Assembly: GCA_022559985.1 (NCBI GenBank)
Contig: JAFJTR010000023.1
Coordinates: forward strand, 248,001 to 312,000
Length of the DNA: 64,000 bases
Direction of reading: 5' to 3'
Origin: Parastagonospora avenae f. sp. tritici 18332-5
Taxonomy: Eukaryota; Ascomycota; Dothideomycetes; Pleosporales; Phaeosphaeriaceae
In this document: positions 24,301 through 36,178 of the stretch, in pieces
Layout of the letters: each line of letters opens with the position of its first letter
How positions within the stretch are numbered: position 1 is the first letter of the stretch
Translations under genes and position numbers: made by a program
Notes under the pieces: generated by a model
The model's database searches: none
What the model was told of the DNA's origin: nothing
The model's input: the letters and a program-made list of their open reading frames with translations, nothing else

Positions 24301-24860
24301 AACAGTCCTGAGAACAGCACTTGTGAATCCGATATAGTCCAAAAATCTATCGCATCAAACACGAAATAGACCTTCGACAGGCTGGTGCACATCACGGTAA
24401 TTGCCCCCAAGAGCTCCGCAACCGTTGCCCGTAGCGTTTTAGCCTCGCACTGTGAGTAGATCTCTTCCACTGCGGCTGGTAGCACAGGCATCCGTCGTCC
24501 TAGCTGATGAAACAATTTTTGCAATAGCTGCTCAGGCCTACGTTCATCCTCGGTTCCACTGTAGAGAAATGCGATTCTGACGTTGTATTTGGTCCCAAAT
24601 TTCTCGAACAGTATGTCGACGACCAAAGACACCGCAATCGTTTTCCCTGTGTATCTTCGCCCTATATATATTAGGACTTATTGATCCTCGTCGAGCCATT
24701 TTCGAAATTGCGGCGAATCTTTAAGACACGGCAGTGTACCAGGCAGCCGCTGTGACTTAGCTTCATGATGTTTCTTCCAGAAATCCTGTGGCCTAAACCA
24801 CCAAATTGGATGATCAGCTGCAAATTCAATCATCTTGGAACCGATGAACTAAGACGCGTC
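21391..24860 (-). pseudogene. NACHT-ankyrin-CorA-like NLR gene, decayed
   Basis: On the minus strand the following appear in order. A pre-NACHT helical linker (DFWKKHHEAKSQRLPGTL...FRKWL) is followed by Walker A GRRYTGKT at 24662-24639 and Walker B-like VYFVFDAID. A post-NACHT block (ARTVFAWILLAKRPL) and a SAADYL/PFCGYAAQHW region come next, then ankyrin repeats (GNGLHLAARFG, GRTPLWCATENG, RRTPIHLAIADR). The end is a CorA-like module: a long helix, REAQKLTTLNTSLKRLT, FIYLPLTFVA-GLFGVN, a second helix, and stop at 21391. Introns near the end keep good borders. The gene is broken by in-frame TAA at 24680-24678 and 21643-21641, a TAG near 22540, and a frameshift near 23120. Intact relatives are STAND receptors implicated in fungal self/non-self recognition. 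The N-terminal effector domain was not identified; a stretch at 25409-25185 might belong to it. Confidence 0.75.
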
Positions 24861-25629
24861 GGGGTTTCCTCAATTACACCAGGTTCCGTCCGTTCGTAAA
24901 ACCGGGTTGTTTGGACGTTACAATTCTGAAGATATGTGACTGCTCCTCTGTTAAGAAGGCAATCGTTGGCAGCTGATAGAGTGAGAAAATGCTTGCTGTT
25001 CGATGACAGGACGTAACGATATGCAGACGGACGAGCGAGGTATCCATATAATATGACTGGCAATGTAACAAATGACAGAGTCTGGCGCTTAGAAAGGACT
25101 CATAATTCGTCACAGTGGGAGGGCCAGTCGCTTACGGTTACAAGGTTCCCTATGTGCAATCTGAGTTCTTGGTATCTATGAAAATCAACGCTGCACCTCT
25201 CTGGTTTCTTCCAGAATAGTGACGTAAAAGTTCATGGATGTGAGCGCTCTCTTGAACGCATAGCAGAGAGAGTATGCAGGGAATGATATGTGCAAAAGCG
25301 TCGCAGCACAGTCATGCATAAATGCTGCATGCTGTCGAGTTGTGAGCGGCGCAGTCTCGATAGCTAAACCATTTTCCTCCTCAACAATGCCCAACAACGG
25401 CATATGCACCTATATAGCCTCGTTCTACATGCCAGGGCTAATTCCATCATGTGACGCAAAAGCACCATGTTCTGTCCATGGCACACAGCAGCATCCTGAA
25501 GATAGAAGCTACCAACTAAGATCTTTTGACGAGCGCAAAACTTTCATGAAAGTACTAGACAAACCAGAGATGGGATTTGAGACAGCTTCCTTAAAATAGC
25601 AACATCACATCTCATTGCCTTCTACTTTA

Positions 25630-25740
25630 ATTTCAGCCTTTCGCAAGGTTCTTAGCGGCAAATCAGTAGTGAGGTCAGTTACCACTGGCGAATCCTCGCT
25701 AGTGTAGTTTTTAGTTTTTTGCCTTCCTTTCATCCATCTC
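25630..25740. repeat. Repeat copy 2, paired with 21195-21310
   Basis: It has the same orientation as copy 1 and is about 4.4 kb away, upstream of the NLR relic in its transcription sense. Its minus-strand reading (TSEDSPVVTDLTTDLP) parallels copy 1 (NSGDSPVVTHLTTDPP). It is probably the end of a former neighbouring paralogue. Confidence 0.65.
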
Positions 25741-26118
25741 GAAGAAGGACATGCTGTCTGGATATGTATGTGCGTGCGCGTCTTACTTTAGTGGGCGGGT
25801 TTCTAATACTGAAATCTATGCACAAAGAGATCTCTGAAAGCAACTTGGTCTTCTCGTTATGTTAGCTCACATTTGTCTTTCGTCTTGTAGCAGATGCCGT
25901 GTCAATGCTATGTCAGATGCATCGACTTCATTACGCAAGGCTCAATTCCCACTTCATTTGCAGCACCATCGAGAGTACGGCACCCTCAAGCTTTTGTCTC
26001 TACGAAATGATCTTCTCCACTACTCTGCAAGACATTCCTGCAACGGTGAGAGCGTCGCTGTGCATTGTTTTACATCGCGTCGCTGCAAATTCTTTTGTCT
26101 ATCCCATCGCCGGGACCT

Positions 26119-27182
26119 TTATGACACATGTTTTATATCATGTCTGAACTCCTCGCCAGCCATTTCCACGGCTTTGACTGAGTCAGGCATCGATGACGCC
26201 ACAGGGAGCTCAGTCGGTTCTTGAGTAACGCTGGGGCCTTTCCCGGTGGCATTCAGCTCCCTTTTCCTGTCGTAGTATGTGCCCGGTATGAATTCAGGCA
26301 GTTGGTCGTGTAGCGCTGAGCCGTACGCCTGGCTGTGCTTCCGGCGCCATAACAAGAAGATTAAGGAGAGTATGATGACGAAGGCAGCGATTGATCCAAC
26401 AACGATTCTGGCTATCGCACCCTTAGATAGACTGTGTGTTCTTTGAACCGATATCGACGCTGAACTTGCGGAAGTCGTGAAAGGTGACATGAAAGAGTTG
26501 GCAGGTGTTATGCAAGCGGATGAAAATGTTGTCGATGGCGGCAATGTCATGCGACTGATCGGTTCTGACGCATCAGATGAGGTAGCAGCCGATGGGTTCC
26601 GCGCCTCGACAAAGGCAATAGTAGGGATTATGATAATGGGTGGAGACGAATACATTACAGTTGTAACTTCCATGGAATTGTCCACATCGCACGAGTGAAT
26701 GGCCCAGTTTCTGTCTGCAGCTTGAAACCAACACACGTTGGAGGTTGCCTCGGTCCAGAACATTAAACTACATTTAGCTGTTAGCAGAGAAGACTTTTCA
26801 ATAGACATTGACAAGGCACTCTTTACTTTGGACAACATATTGTTGTAGCAGAGGTCGTGGCTGCGGGAGTCCATTGCCATGGGCATTCGACCACTGCTGT
26901 CGCGGGAGGGTTGCATGCCACTTCATCGTAAATAGTCCCACTCGAACATTTGGCCCCTATGCGTAAGACGGGGTCTGAAGCACCTGCACTTGGGCCCCAC
27001 CGTACGACATCGCATTCTATGTCGACGGTAAATTGTGGTACCGCAGCAGCCAGGGCAAGTTTTTGAATATTTGGCGGATAGAACGTCAAGTAGGAGGAAT
27101 CCGTGTATCCATTTGAGTAGAAAAAGGGGTAGATCGATAGATACGTGCGCGCTGTTTCATTATCTCTAGCCCTCCTTACCAA
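26119..27182 (-). CDS. Single-pass membrane protein with Cys-containing, Ser/Thr-rich ectodomain
   Basis: Exons 27182-26827 and 26767-26119, joined across a 59-base intron (GTAAAG...TGTAG), give 334 residues. The acceptor was chosen because the nearer AG creates a stop. The N-terminal half has spaced cysteines (ECDVVRWG, AKCSSG, VACNPP, VECPWQW, CCP, VCWF). A Ser/Thr-rich stalk follows, then a clear membrane helix (IARIVVGSIAAFVIILSLIFLLW) ending in RRKH and a cytosolic tail of about 70 residues. This layout is common for fungal cell-surface proteins of unknown role, including sensor-like ones. No signal peptide is evident at the chosen start, so a missing 5' exon further upstream (an open stretch runs from 27439) is likely. 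Confidence 0.5.
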
Positions 27183-27621
27183 GCATGACCTTCAAGATGA
27201 AAGATGCAGTGAAACATCATCTTTGGCTTGCTGCAGAATGGTAACCTATCAGGTTCGTGAGAAGTTTGCTCGCGTTCTTTGTAGCCTTTGGGTTTCCCGA
27301 GCGTTATCAGACGATTTCTGATGCAGGCTCGTGCGATGACTTTGCAGTAAAGTACTGGGTCAAGGACGACGTACGCGTTACAAGGCAAGCCGATGGGGTC
27401 TGTCTGTACGACAAAACCTGTCGTAACGTTTAGCCTCACGCTCAGTCCATGCTACACGACAGGCCCGAAAGCAGGGTTGGGTCGCCCGATCAGGATGTCC
27501 ATGTGAGCCTGGGACACCTCTGAAAAAGGACGACACGAAAAATTGGCTTCAAGATAATATCCTCGGCCATGGTCGCTTCTCATATAATGTATTCTCTTCC
27601 CTTCTGCTCTAACTCAATCCT

Positions 27622-30053
27622 CTAAGCCAGCAACGCACAAAGCAAATACGTCTTCTTAGCATACTCGCCCGCGTTCTTCTTCAACCTCTTAACCCCCTCT
27701 TCATCCAAATCGACATCCGCTTTCCGCAACAAGCCTTCCAATCCGTCTTTGCCATCATCCCTGGCTACAAAGCGCTGTATATATAGGGCGTCGAACAGGA
27801 CTTGCTTCAGTCTTCGCTGTTGGACTTCACTGCTTGCGTCGGCGTCGTCCTCTGCTTCGTCATCCTCCTTCTCTACAGTCTCAGAGTTCGTAGCTGCAGT
27901 CTTGATAGTATCAACAAACCCCTCCAGCACTCCGACAACCCCCTCTCCCACCCTCTCCTTCAACATACGCGTACACTCCGGCGCCCAGAGATCACTTCCC
28001 ATCGCCGCCATATGCCTATTAACCTCCCTGAGAAACCTGAACGTACTAGGCGACGGCTGCCCCGGTAGCGCTGGATTACCCTCCCAAAGAATGTGATTGT
28101 TCGATTGAGCGGTTAGAGATTTAGCTAGCGAAGCCTGATATGCATGTATCGTCGGGGATGTGATACTCGACGTCAAGACTGCGCAGAGATGCTGGAGAGT
28201 TTCGACAGAGAAGGGGGATGCAAGTGCGCTTGCCTTGTCGTGTAATTTCAGTCGCGGTATGCGATCGCTGATTTCACGGGCTATGCGCGTGGCGAAGACG
28301 GCTTTGTGTATCGCCTCCCCATCATCGCCAATCTTCTCTCGCACTAATGCTGCAAAACTCGATCCGAAACTCTGCAGCGCTTCGCGGAGCGCTTCTTGCG
28401 TGACGTCTTCGAGCAAGCGCGGATCGTCGTCGCTGAGCAGTGTCTGCTTCGAGTCGCCTAGGTCAGAGTCGGAATCGGAGTCGACGTCGTCGGCAAAGGT
28501 GTCATCCCAGCGTGCTTCTTTCATGCTCTTGACTATGCCTTTAACTTCGAGCACGGAATCCATCCATTTGTCGAAGGCGGCGGTAAGGCCGCTTACGTGC
28601 TGGTCGCGGCCCTGATAGGTGTTGAGGATGGTGCTTTTGAACTTTTCTGCGCCTTTGCTTAGGTCTGAACTCTTGTCGGTCGTGTGCCATAGGGAAATGC
28701 GGGAGGAATCGGATGAGGTGCGGTCGTCTACTCGAGTTGCAAAGTCCGAGACGACACTTTGTAATCCCTGGGTGCGCGCACGAACAATGCTTTCCAGCTT
28801 CTCGTTCATTGTATCGCGCAGGTCGTCGAGCACGTTGGCTGACTTGACGCCCGCCATGCGCGAGCCAGATAGGATCCACGTCTCAATCAGCTCCTGTCGC
28901 AGGTGGGCTACTTCTTTGAGGCGATCTTCGCCGTCGAGTGCCTTCTTGATGCCTTTCAGGAACGCAGCAATCGCATCTTTCGACCAGCGATGCAAGATCG
29001 TCTCCGCCTCAGGTCGTTGCAGTTCATCGTGACGGGGCCAGGGCGTATAGTTCCGCGCTTCGTCCCCAATCCACCGATCATGAACATCCAGATTCAATTC
29101 GTAAAGCCCTCGGACATCCGCAACCTGAATCAACGGATGTGTCTTCAACTTCGCCAGCGCATCAGCCAGTCGTCGCGGGAAGATAGTCTGCGTGTCGAGA
29201 CACGTCTGTATGCACAGCTTGAGCGCCGTGATCCCATGCCTCGCCAACTCATCATCCCCCCTCTTAAGCCCACCCACCACCTTCTCTAAGCGCACCTTAT
29301 GAAAATGGAGCAACACATCCGACGGCGCCGAACTCGTCGCCAACGCGTAGGCGCACATACTCTCCACTAACCCCGCCGCTTCCCCAACCGTGCTCGCAAG
29401 CCGCTTATCAATCCTGCGCAACAGCCTGCGCCGCATCGACAGCACCTTCTCCCACAGCTGATCGACAATCGGGGGTTTATTCCCCGCCTGACCCAGCGCC
29501 TTATGCAGCAGCCTCGAAATAACGAGAATCTTTGCAATGAGCAAATACGACCCCTCTCTCTTCATCAACCTTGCCATGACGACCGGCGCATTGCGCAGCA
29601 CCGCCAATTGCGACGCGAATGCATACCGCTGCACTTCTGTGTCTTGCGTCAACAATCTGCCCGTCCTCAGTGCGGCGAGAAGGACTGACCGTGACTGCGC
29701 GCATGTGTATCCATTTTGACCGCGTTGTTCGATATGCGCTCTACGCCTCTGGAATTGCAGCTCTGGCCTACTCTTGCAAGCTTGGCTTCGACTTGCTGCA
29801 TTTGCACTTCCATGTCGATGATCGTTTCGGCTGTGGCGAGGAGGTTGCGGTAGCTCGTTCTGCGACGGTATCAGAATTCTGTAGCTTTGTGAAGTGGTGT
29901 GTCTTCGTACCCCACGAGCGACCGCAGCTTCTCGCGATTCTCGTCGGCATTGTTGCGGAGCTGCTGCTCGAGCTTGCGGACTATGGGGATTGGGTATTGG
30001 AATGCATCCTCCCAGCTTTGGAAGGTTCGAGGATCGGGCGCCTCTGTCGCCAT
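27622..30053 (-). CDS. COG1: Conserved oligomeric Golgi complex subunit 1
   Basis: Exons 30053-29911, 29859-29690 and 29636-27622, with introns of 51 and 53 bases, give about 775 residues. Cog1 belongs to lobe A of the COG tethering complex, which directs retrograde vesicles within the Golgi. The N-terminus has the family hallmark SYRNLLATAETIIDMEVQMQQVEASLARVG, split here by the first intron. Next comes YAFASQLAVLRNAPVVMARLM. A long helical body follows, interrupted by an acidic Asp/Ser stretch (DDVDSDSDSDLGD). The start at 30053 (MATEAPDPRTFQSWEDAF) leads directly into the coiled N-terminal helix. It ends in TAG, and 328 bases separate it from the PABA synthase gene upstream on the same strand. 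Confidence 0.85.
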
Positions 30054-30381
30054 TGCGGTTGTGGGGTCAAACGTTTGGTTGTTGCGGTGGTTCGGAGCTG
30101 TGTAGCTTGACGTGCATCGCCGGTAACACGTCTCCACCAGATGCTCGCTTAGTCATTATACCTCTACTCTACCATTTTACATATGGGACCTATTTGAACT
30201 GCGTGTTTATCTCATACGGCCTGATTCAACTAAAGATTTCACTCTCATACGAATTGGGAAATGCTCTGAGCGCGCCGATCGAACAGCAACAATCTAATCT
30301 ATTCGGTGTTGAACCTCTGCATGCTTCTAACAAAATTGTAAATCTGGTATCACTGGTGAAGTTTCTCGTCATCCCTCTTAC

Positions 30382-33204
30382 TCACTCAACCCCTTCAGCC
30401 CCTTCAGCAGGCGAAGGTTCTCTTCTACGCAACTCAGCTTCAAGCGCATCTATCATCATCTGCGTCTCGCCAAAAGTCAAATCATCAAAGCCCGTCGAGT
30501 TTCCTGTCGCTTGCAGACCTGCCATTAGCTCCGCAAGCTCTGGACTAACGAGCTCTGGCTTTTCGATGGCGATCTTCCTAAGGTTACGCGGTGGTTTGGG
30601 AGGTGGCTGATACTTGAATGCGCGCGCGGTGCTATGGAACTTGGCGAGCATCTCTTCGTACTCGCCTTGAGGAGTGCTCTGGCTAGTAATCGCTCCTCCG
30701 GCACCGATACGCCAGGTATCTATGTTCTCGTCGTTATTTGGGTTGTCGATCTTAATAGCGGTGCGAATCACAACGCTGAAGTCGCCTCCGCCTCCGACAT
30801 CTAGATAGCCGAGCACACCAGAGTAGATGCCGCGCCTCATACCCTCTTGCTTCTGCAGAATCTCGCAAGATCGCTTTTTCGGTGCGCCGGTCATGCTGCC
30901 TGGCGGTAGGCTTTCGACAAAGGCGTCAAAGCCTAGGTATGGGACTTCTTGGCCGGCGGGAGCTATGTGCTCAGTCGGTTCTTCCCATTCTTCGGGTGTG
31001 TTGGCCTTGCGAACGCCACTAGGCACTGCATCTACAACAGAAACAAGCTGCCAAAGTGTCTCATACTCCTCGACCTCCATCAATTGGCTGACTCGCACGT
31101 TCTCAGAGCCGTAGACCCCATGAAGCTGGTGTCGAGTCAAGTCGACGATCATCAGGTTCTCCGCGCGTTCTTTGGAGGAAGATAATATCGCGTGCGCCAT
31201 CTCCTGTGTAACGCCCGGCTTCTTTTGTACTGTGCCCTTGATTGGCCGACACTGTGCCGTCTGAGATCGGTCCCAGCTGATATATCGCTCCGGAGAAGAG
31301 CTGAGGATGTGCACATTGTGCATCCTCATGTACGCGCTGAATGGGGCAGGATTTTTTCCAGTGAGGCGTCTATACAACTTCCAAGAATGCTCGTTATCCT
31401 CGTACTGCGAGCTTCTGCCAGCTATCGAAGCACAGGTTCGGATATGATTGGGTGTGGTAAGACAGAGCTCATAGCTTTGGCCATCAGCTATGGCGTCCTG
31501 ACACGCGCGCACCTTGGCACAGTACTTGTTGGGTATGACCGTGAATGTTTTACATGATTTGAGGTACTTATACATCATGCCCTGCTCGTCGAAAGGATTT
31601 TTCATGTTTCTGTTGGCAACGGGCGAGGAGCTTGGAGTCGACTCGAGTGACTTGTAAGCGGCGGCTTCATAGATCTTCTGTTGCATTTCCACGACCCAGT
31701 CCTCGTCTTCGGTCCCGCGAGTACTCTGAACATAGACTTTCTTGACTTGATGGTCAAAGACAATGCTTCGTGTGACGTACGCAAAACAGATATCCGGGTA
31801 ATCTGCTGGGTCGACTTTGACGCTGATAGTCTCCAGTCCAGCTTCGTATGATGCATATCCCATCAGTCCTCCCCAAAATGGAGCCCAGGTAGGTGTACGA
31901 GGTGGCGTTGAGGGTTGCAAGCTCTTCATGACCTCTTTAATGTACGGCCAAGGGTCTGCCACAGTCCACTCTGTATGTGGTTCATCGTTTCCATCTCTGA
32001 GCTGCATCAATCTTGTGTTAGCATAGTAATGTAGCCGCAAAGTTTCCCCAGGAATGATGAGTCCAATGATGCTGTATCTTCCCGTGCCGATTGCCATGGG
32101 CATTAGGTTGGATTGCAATCCTGACTCCAGAACTATAGCCTCCTGCCTCGGGATATCGAGAAGTTCGCATAAGTCAGCGACAGTGAGCCTTCCACTTCCC
32201 GTTGTAAGGCAATGAACAATACTTGGTGGGAGATCGGGAAGCAAACGCCCGTCGCCGTGAGCAACCAAGGACGCCAGCTCACTGGGAGCGATCGTATCGC
32301 TATCAAGGGTAGCTATGGCCGATCCGCGCCTGTGATCAGAATTCGCTTTTTCACCCTGAATGCCTAGCTTGCGGTGTATTTCTTTGAAGGTGACAGGCAT
32401 GGAGCGTTGTGAGTCAAAGGAAGTCTTGGGTGCAATGTGTCTAAACATGCGCTTTCTTTTCCAGGCTTGGGCGTCTTCCCACCAATTTTTAATGAGACGT
32501 GCACCCTCAGCATTTGTACAGATGGACTCCGGGTGAAATTGGACACCCCAGAATGGCTTGAGTACATGCTTAACGCCCATGAGTACTGCCCCGTTGAGCT
32601 CACTATCGAAGTCCCAAGCTAGTGGTTCCAGATGTGGACAGCGTTTGGTCGGCTCCCAGAGTTGTGCCGGGTACTTGACAGCTCGCTTGGTCTGGATTGG
32701 GTGGTTGAGCTTCACCTGCAAGGAGTGATATTGGGTCGCGAGTAATTGCTCAACATTTCGAAAGATGCTCTGGCCCTCATGCAAGACTGCGGTTATGATT
32801 CCGTGCTTTGGTTCGTTCAGCTTTTCAATGTCCGCACCAAACGCAAGGCAGAGTGATTGGAAGCCCAGACATATTCCCAGTACGGGTACAAGATCCTCGT
32901 CTTGAAGTAACCAGAGCTCTTTCATGAGGCCGACATCGGTGTTGCATTTGGCCCAGCCTGGGCCAGGACCGGCAATGACTGCATTGAATTCCTTCAGATA
33001 TTCTCGAAATGCACTCGCCCCCTGTGCGCCCTGGTCTCCCACGAAGGTCGGGTCGTCGATGAAAACCTTGACAACTTCTGCATCCACATTCTGCTCGACT
33101 AGAGCAACGATGTTGTTTGAGAAGGAGTCGTATGCATCCAAGAACAGAATCTTGGGTTGCTCAGTCAGAATCGCGGGCGCCATCGGTCGGAGTTGTTTCA
33201 GCAA
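30382..33204 (-). CDS. pabaA: Aminodeoxychorismate synthase (fused PabA-PabB type)
   Basis: Single exon of 940 residues; the second Met at 33183 (MAPAIL) is an alternative start. It converts chorismate and glutamine to 4-amino-4-deoxychorismate in the cytosol, the first step to p-aminobenzoate for folate. Residues 20-240 are a class I glutamine amidotransferase: ILFLDAYDSFSNNI, GPGPG, nucleophile Cys in LGICLGFQSLC and catalytic His in VQFHPES. The C-terminal chorismate-binding half contains RPIKGT, whose Lys is the PabB-type nucleophile where anthranilate synthase has Ala. It also has ERAENLMIVDLTRH, PPGSMTGAPKKR and YSGVLGYLD. The fused layout and length match fungal Abz1/PabaA. Confidence 0.93.
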   Translation of the reverse strand: MLKQLRPMAPAILTEQPKILFLDAYDSFSNNIVALVEQNVDAEVVKVFIDDPTFVGDQGAQGASAFREYLKEFNAVIAGPGPGWAKCNTDVGLMKELWLLQDEDLVPVLGICLGFQSLCLAFGADIEKLNEPKHGIITAVLHEGQSIFRNVEQLLATQYHSLQVKLNHPIQTKRAVKYPAQLWEPTKRCPHLEPLAWDFDSELNGAVLMGVKHVLKPFWGVQFHPESICTNAEGARLIKNWWEDAQAWKRKRMFRHIAPKTSFDSQRSMPVTFKEIHRKLGIQGEKANSDHRRGSAIATLDSDTIAPSELASLVAHGDGRLLPDLPPSIVHCLTTGSGRLTVADLCELLDIPRQEAIVLESGLQSNLMPMAIGTGRYSIIGLIIPGETLRLHYYANTRLMQLRDGNDEPHTEWTVADPWPYIKEVMKSLQPSTPPRTPTWAPFWGGLMGYASYEAGLETISVKVDPADYPDICFAYVTRSIVFDHQVKKVYVQSTRGTEDEDWVVEMQQKIYEAAAYKSLESTPSSSPVANRNMKNPFDEQGMMYKYLKSCKTFTVIPNKYCAKVRACQDAIADGQSYELCLTTPNHIRTCASIAGRSSQYEDNEHSWKLYRRLTGKNPAPFSAYMRMHNVHILSSSPERYISWDRSQTAQCRPIKGTVQKKPGVTQEMAHAILSSSKERAENLMIVDLTRHQLHGVYGSENVRVSQLMEVEEYETLWQLVSVVDAVPSGVRKANTPEEWEEPTEHIAPAGQEVPYLGFDAFVESLPPGSMTGAPKKRSCEILQKQEGMRRGIYSGVLGYLDVGGGGDFSVVIRTAIKIDNPNNDENIDTWRIGAGGAITSQSTPQGEYEEMLAKFHSTARAFKYQPPPKPPRNLRKIAIEKPELVSPELAELMAGLQATGNSTGFDDLTFGETQMMIDALEAELRRREPSPAEGAEGVE

Positions 33205-33860
33205 GGTTCGATCCAGAAGGTTGGAGATGAGCCTTTCAGGCTCGTATATGTGTCTATGTATCTACAGATGTCTTCTTGAGGTAGCCGGTGTGATGTTTGA
33301 GTGTAGTTGGCTCGTCGTCGGTCGTTACGAAAAAAGTCGGAGGTTTGTCCGTAGGGCTGATTCGCCGAGGTCGCCGCGATAAGACCTGATTGTCACCGTC
33401 GGAAGCCGGGATCCGATCCGTCTCAGACCACGTCCAGTGTGCACGAAGTCTAAAGACGTGATGTGAATCAATTCTAAAGCAATCGAAGGGAAATGCGTGT
33501 CTCAAAGAAGGATGGTCAAGGTGATGAGTGATAGCCATGATATATCGCGACGCCCCCAAGGGTCCGATGCATATGCAGGGACCTAGAAGCTAGACCACTC
33601 ACGGCGCGCGACAACCCCAGCCCGAGCCGATCCTTCCCCATCCCACAGTGTGTGACATGTCGCAAGGCATGGATGGACACGCTCTGACCCGTCTCGACGT
33701 GCAACAGCCCCTTTGCCACCTCCTGGCTACCCAAAACAGGGGTGCATCTGATCTTTGTATTGCGATCTGGCTCTCGTCTGAAGTTACACAAGATGTCTGC
33801 ACGCGATCTAGTTGATAGAAGAATGCGAGTCGACGCCCTGTCTATTAGTTGCCTCGTAAA

Positions 33861-35462
33861 CTATAATCTTGTCGTGCCCTCGACAACAGCTTGGTCTGAG
33901 GTGACGCCTGGCTCAGGATTTGGAGCCTCAGGCAAAGAATCGCTGGGATCTTGAACAGACTCTTGAACAAGCCGACTGCCAGACTCATCGCTCGAGTCAC
34001 CGCTCTCTTCAAGCGGCCCATCCTTTTGCGGACGCACCTTCCCGCCAAAAAAAGCCAGGAGCATGATATCATAAGCCGCTTTCAAAGAGCCTGCTACAAC
34101 AAATGCTACCCAAAAGTGGCCACGACCAGCCAGAATGCCCGTCAGAGACGGACCTGAGCTTTGTGCCAGCGTCTTGAGTATATTGACCACACCCATGACT
34201 GCCGTCCGCTCTTCGGGCAATACAATAAGCGATAGGAATGCTGAGCGCGGTGCTTGATCCATCGAGTTTAGCACCGATCTGCCTACGAGAAGGCAAATCG
34301 TCAATGGCAGACCTGAGGGCGCAGGAAGCAGGCCGAGGAAGATAGAGCTTGGGAGATGGGTCGCGACCATTGCTTGTATCAAGCCGAGACGCTTGGCTAG
34401 AGATGCTGCAAAGACGTTGCCAACGGTTGAAACGAACCTGGTTGAATGTTAGCGTATGTAGGCGTTTTGCTGTTTTTGAACATACCATGTAGCAGACATG
34501 ATTCCACCAAGTTTGCCCTTTGCAAGGTCGAACTTCCTCTCCATGTAGTAGTTGACCAAAGAGAACGGAACCATACCACTGCCGAGCGAGTCGAAGAAGA
34601 ACAGGCTGCACAGCTTGAACAAAACTCCACGGCTAGGTTTCGAGATAGTGCTGATTGAACTCCATAGTTTCTTTGGCTTCTTTGCCGAGATAGTGACCTG
34701 AGGACTGCCTTCATCGCCATTCGAGCCATCTGTACCATTGAGAAGCGGCTCCGTTTCATCACTATCTTTGGGCTGATTCGACCTGTGATCGGCATGTTCG
34801 CAGTGTCGACTTAGAAGTAGAGTCATGAAAGCCTTGACACATCCAACGCCAGTGTATATCCAAAAGATGGCGCGGTATGCATCCAGATCAGTCCAGCCAG
34901 GTTTGGCCTGTAAACGATCCACGGCTGTTCCGCCGACTACCAGGCCTGTAGACGTGCCGAGTACCGCCAGCACCACATACCAGGTGTACACATCAGAGCG
35001 TTGAGCCTCCGGCACCAAATGCGCCAGCGTAGATTCCTCCACCGCTCTAAACGGCCCAATCTCATTCCCGCTAGGACTGATAACACCGATGATCGCAGCC
35101 ATGAGTAGGAAGACATAATTGCTCGTCGTCGCGAATATCGCACCCGATGCAGCCATGGCAATCGCCCCGAACAAAAGAACAGTCCTGCGTCCAACCGAGT
35201 CGGCGACCAGCGTTAAAAGAAGGCTGATCAAGACATCGCCGAGGAGCGTTAGTGTCATGAATAGCCCAATCTGTTCGTCGGTGAAGCCGAGTTCTTGGAA
35301 GTAGAGGGCCAGAATGAGCGCGACTGCTCCGTAGGCTGTCAGCCGGACATAACGCGCCAGAATGAGAATGTACACGTCCTTTCCGACGGTCTTCATCGTG
35401 GCCAGACCGAGCTCGTTCGATAGCCATGTCGTCGCTTTGGAGGACCCATTTCGGATGGACAT
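33861..35462 (-). CDS. MFS transporter, unknown substrate
   Basis: Exons 35462-34486 and 34437-33861, with a 48-base intron (GTATGT...AACCAG), give 517 residues. Helices 1-6 are followed by a charged Ser/Asp/Glu-rich central loop, helices 7-12 and an acidic C-terminal tail. Motif A reads LVADSVGRRTVLL. The GPFRAVEESTLAHLV block after helix 4 and NSMDQAPRSAFLSLIVLPEERTA after helix 10 are features of a conserved ascomycete MFS branch that includes, as I recall, yeast Yjr124c, of unknown function. The upstream intergenic region separates it from YPT1. Confidence 0.82.
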
Positions 35463-36178
35463 TCTTGAGTGCGTGGAGATTGTGCAGCTGTTGTCATTCG
35501 AGAGAAGGAAGTAACTTCGGATTTGCAGAACGGGAGGCGTATCGTTAGTGTAGGATCATGCAGGCATTTCGCGACGCGGTGCCGCGATTGCACCAAACAG
35601 ATGTTGGCGAGGCTTGTGCACTGCCATGTTGTGTTTGTGATGCTGGTGCCTAGCCATTTCAAGGATCGCTAAACATTGTACGTCAGCGGGTTGCCTCGGC
35701 CTGATGGGGCAGGAGCAACAACGTGCAGAATAAGAGTATGCCATTCCTTGGAGTCAAGACAATGATTGAATTCTCCAGTCTTTGTTATTCTGATGCATAT
35801 TTGATGAGGCAGAAAAGGTCAATGTCTCGAGGTCACTTGGGATCTTGGGTGAACAAACCCTTATGAAAAAGATATAATAGCCTGCCAACACCTAGACACA
35901 CAAAAAGGAGACTCTAACGAACTTCAACCAGTCCAATGCACAATCTAGAAAATCCAACAAGTGTCCCTTCTGGTTCAGGCTGCGCCATACAAGGGGGACC
36001 AGGAGATGCGGCATGGGTAGACATGAAGAGTCGTTGAAAAGAAGCCATAGCCATAACCATGAGCATTAAGTTACCGTTACCAAAGTCACAGAATGGGAAC
36101 GCAGACACCCACGCCGTATGTTGCACGTCTTGATCGCCGCTTGAATTCCAGCACACCACTGTTCGTCCTCGCAACACT

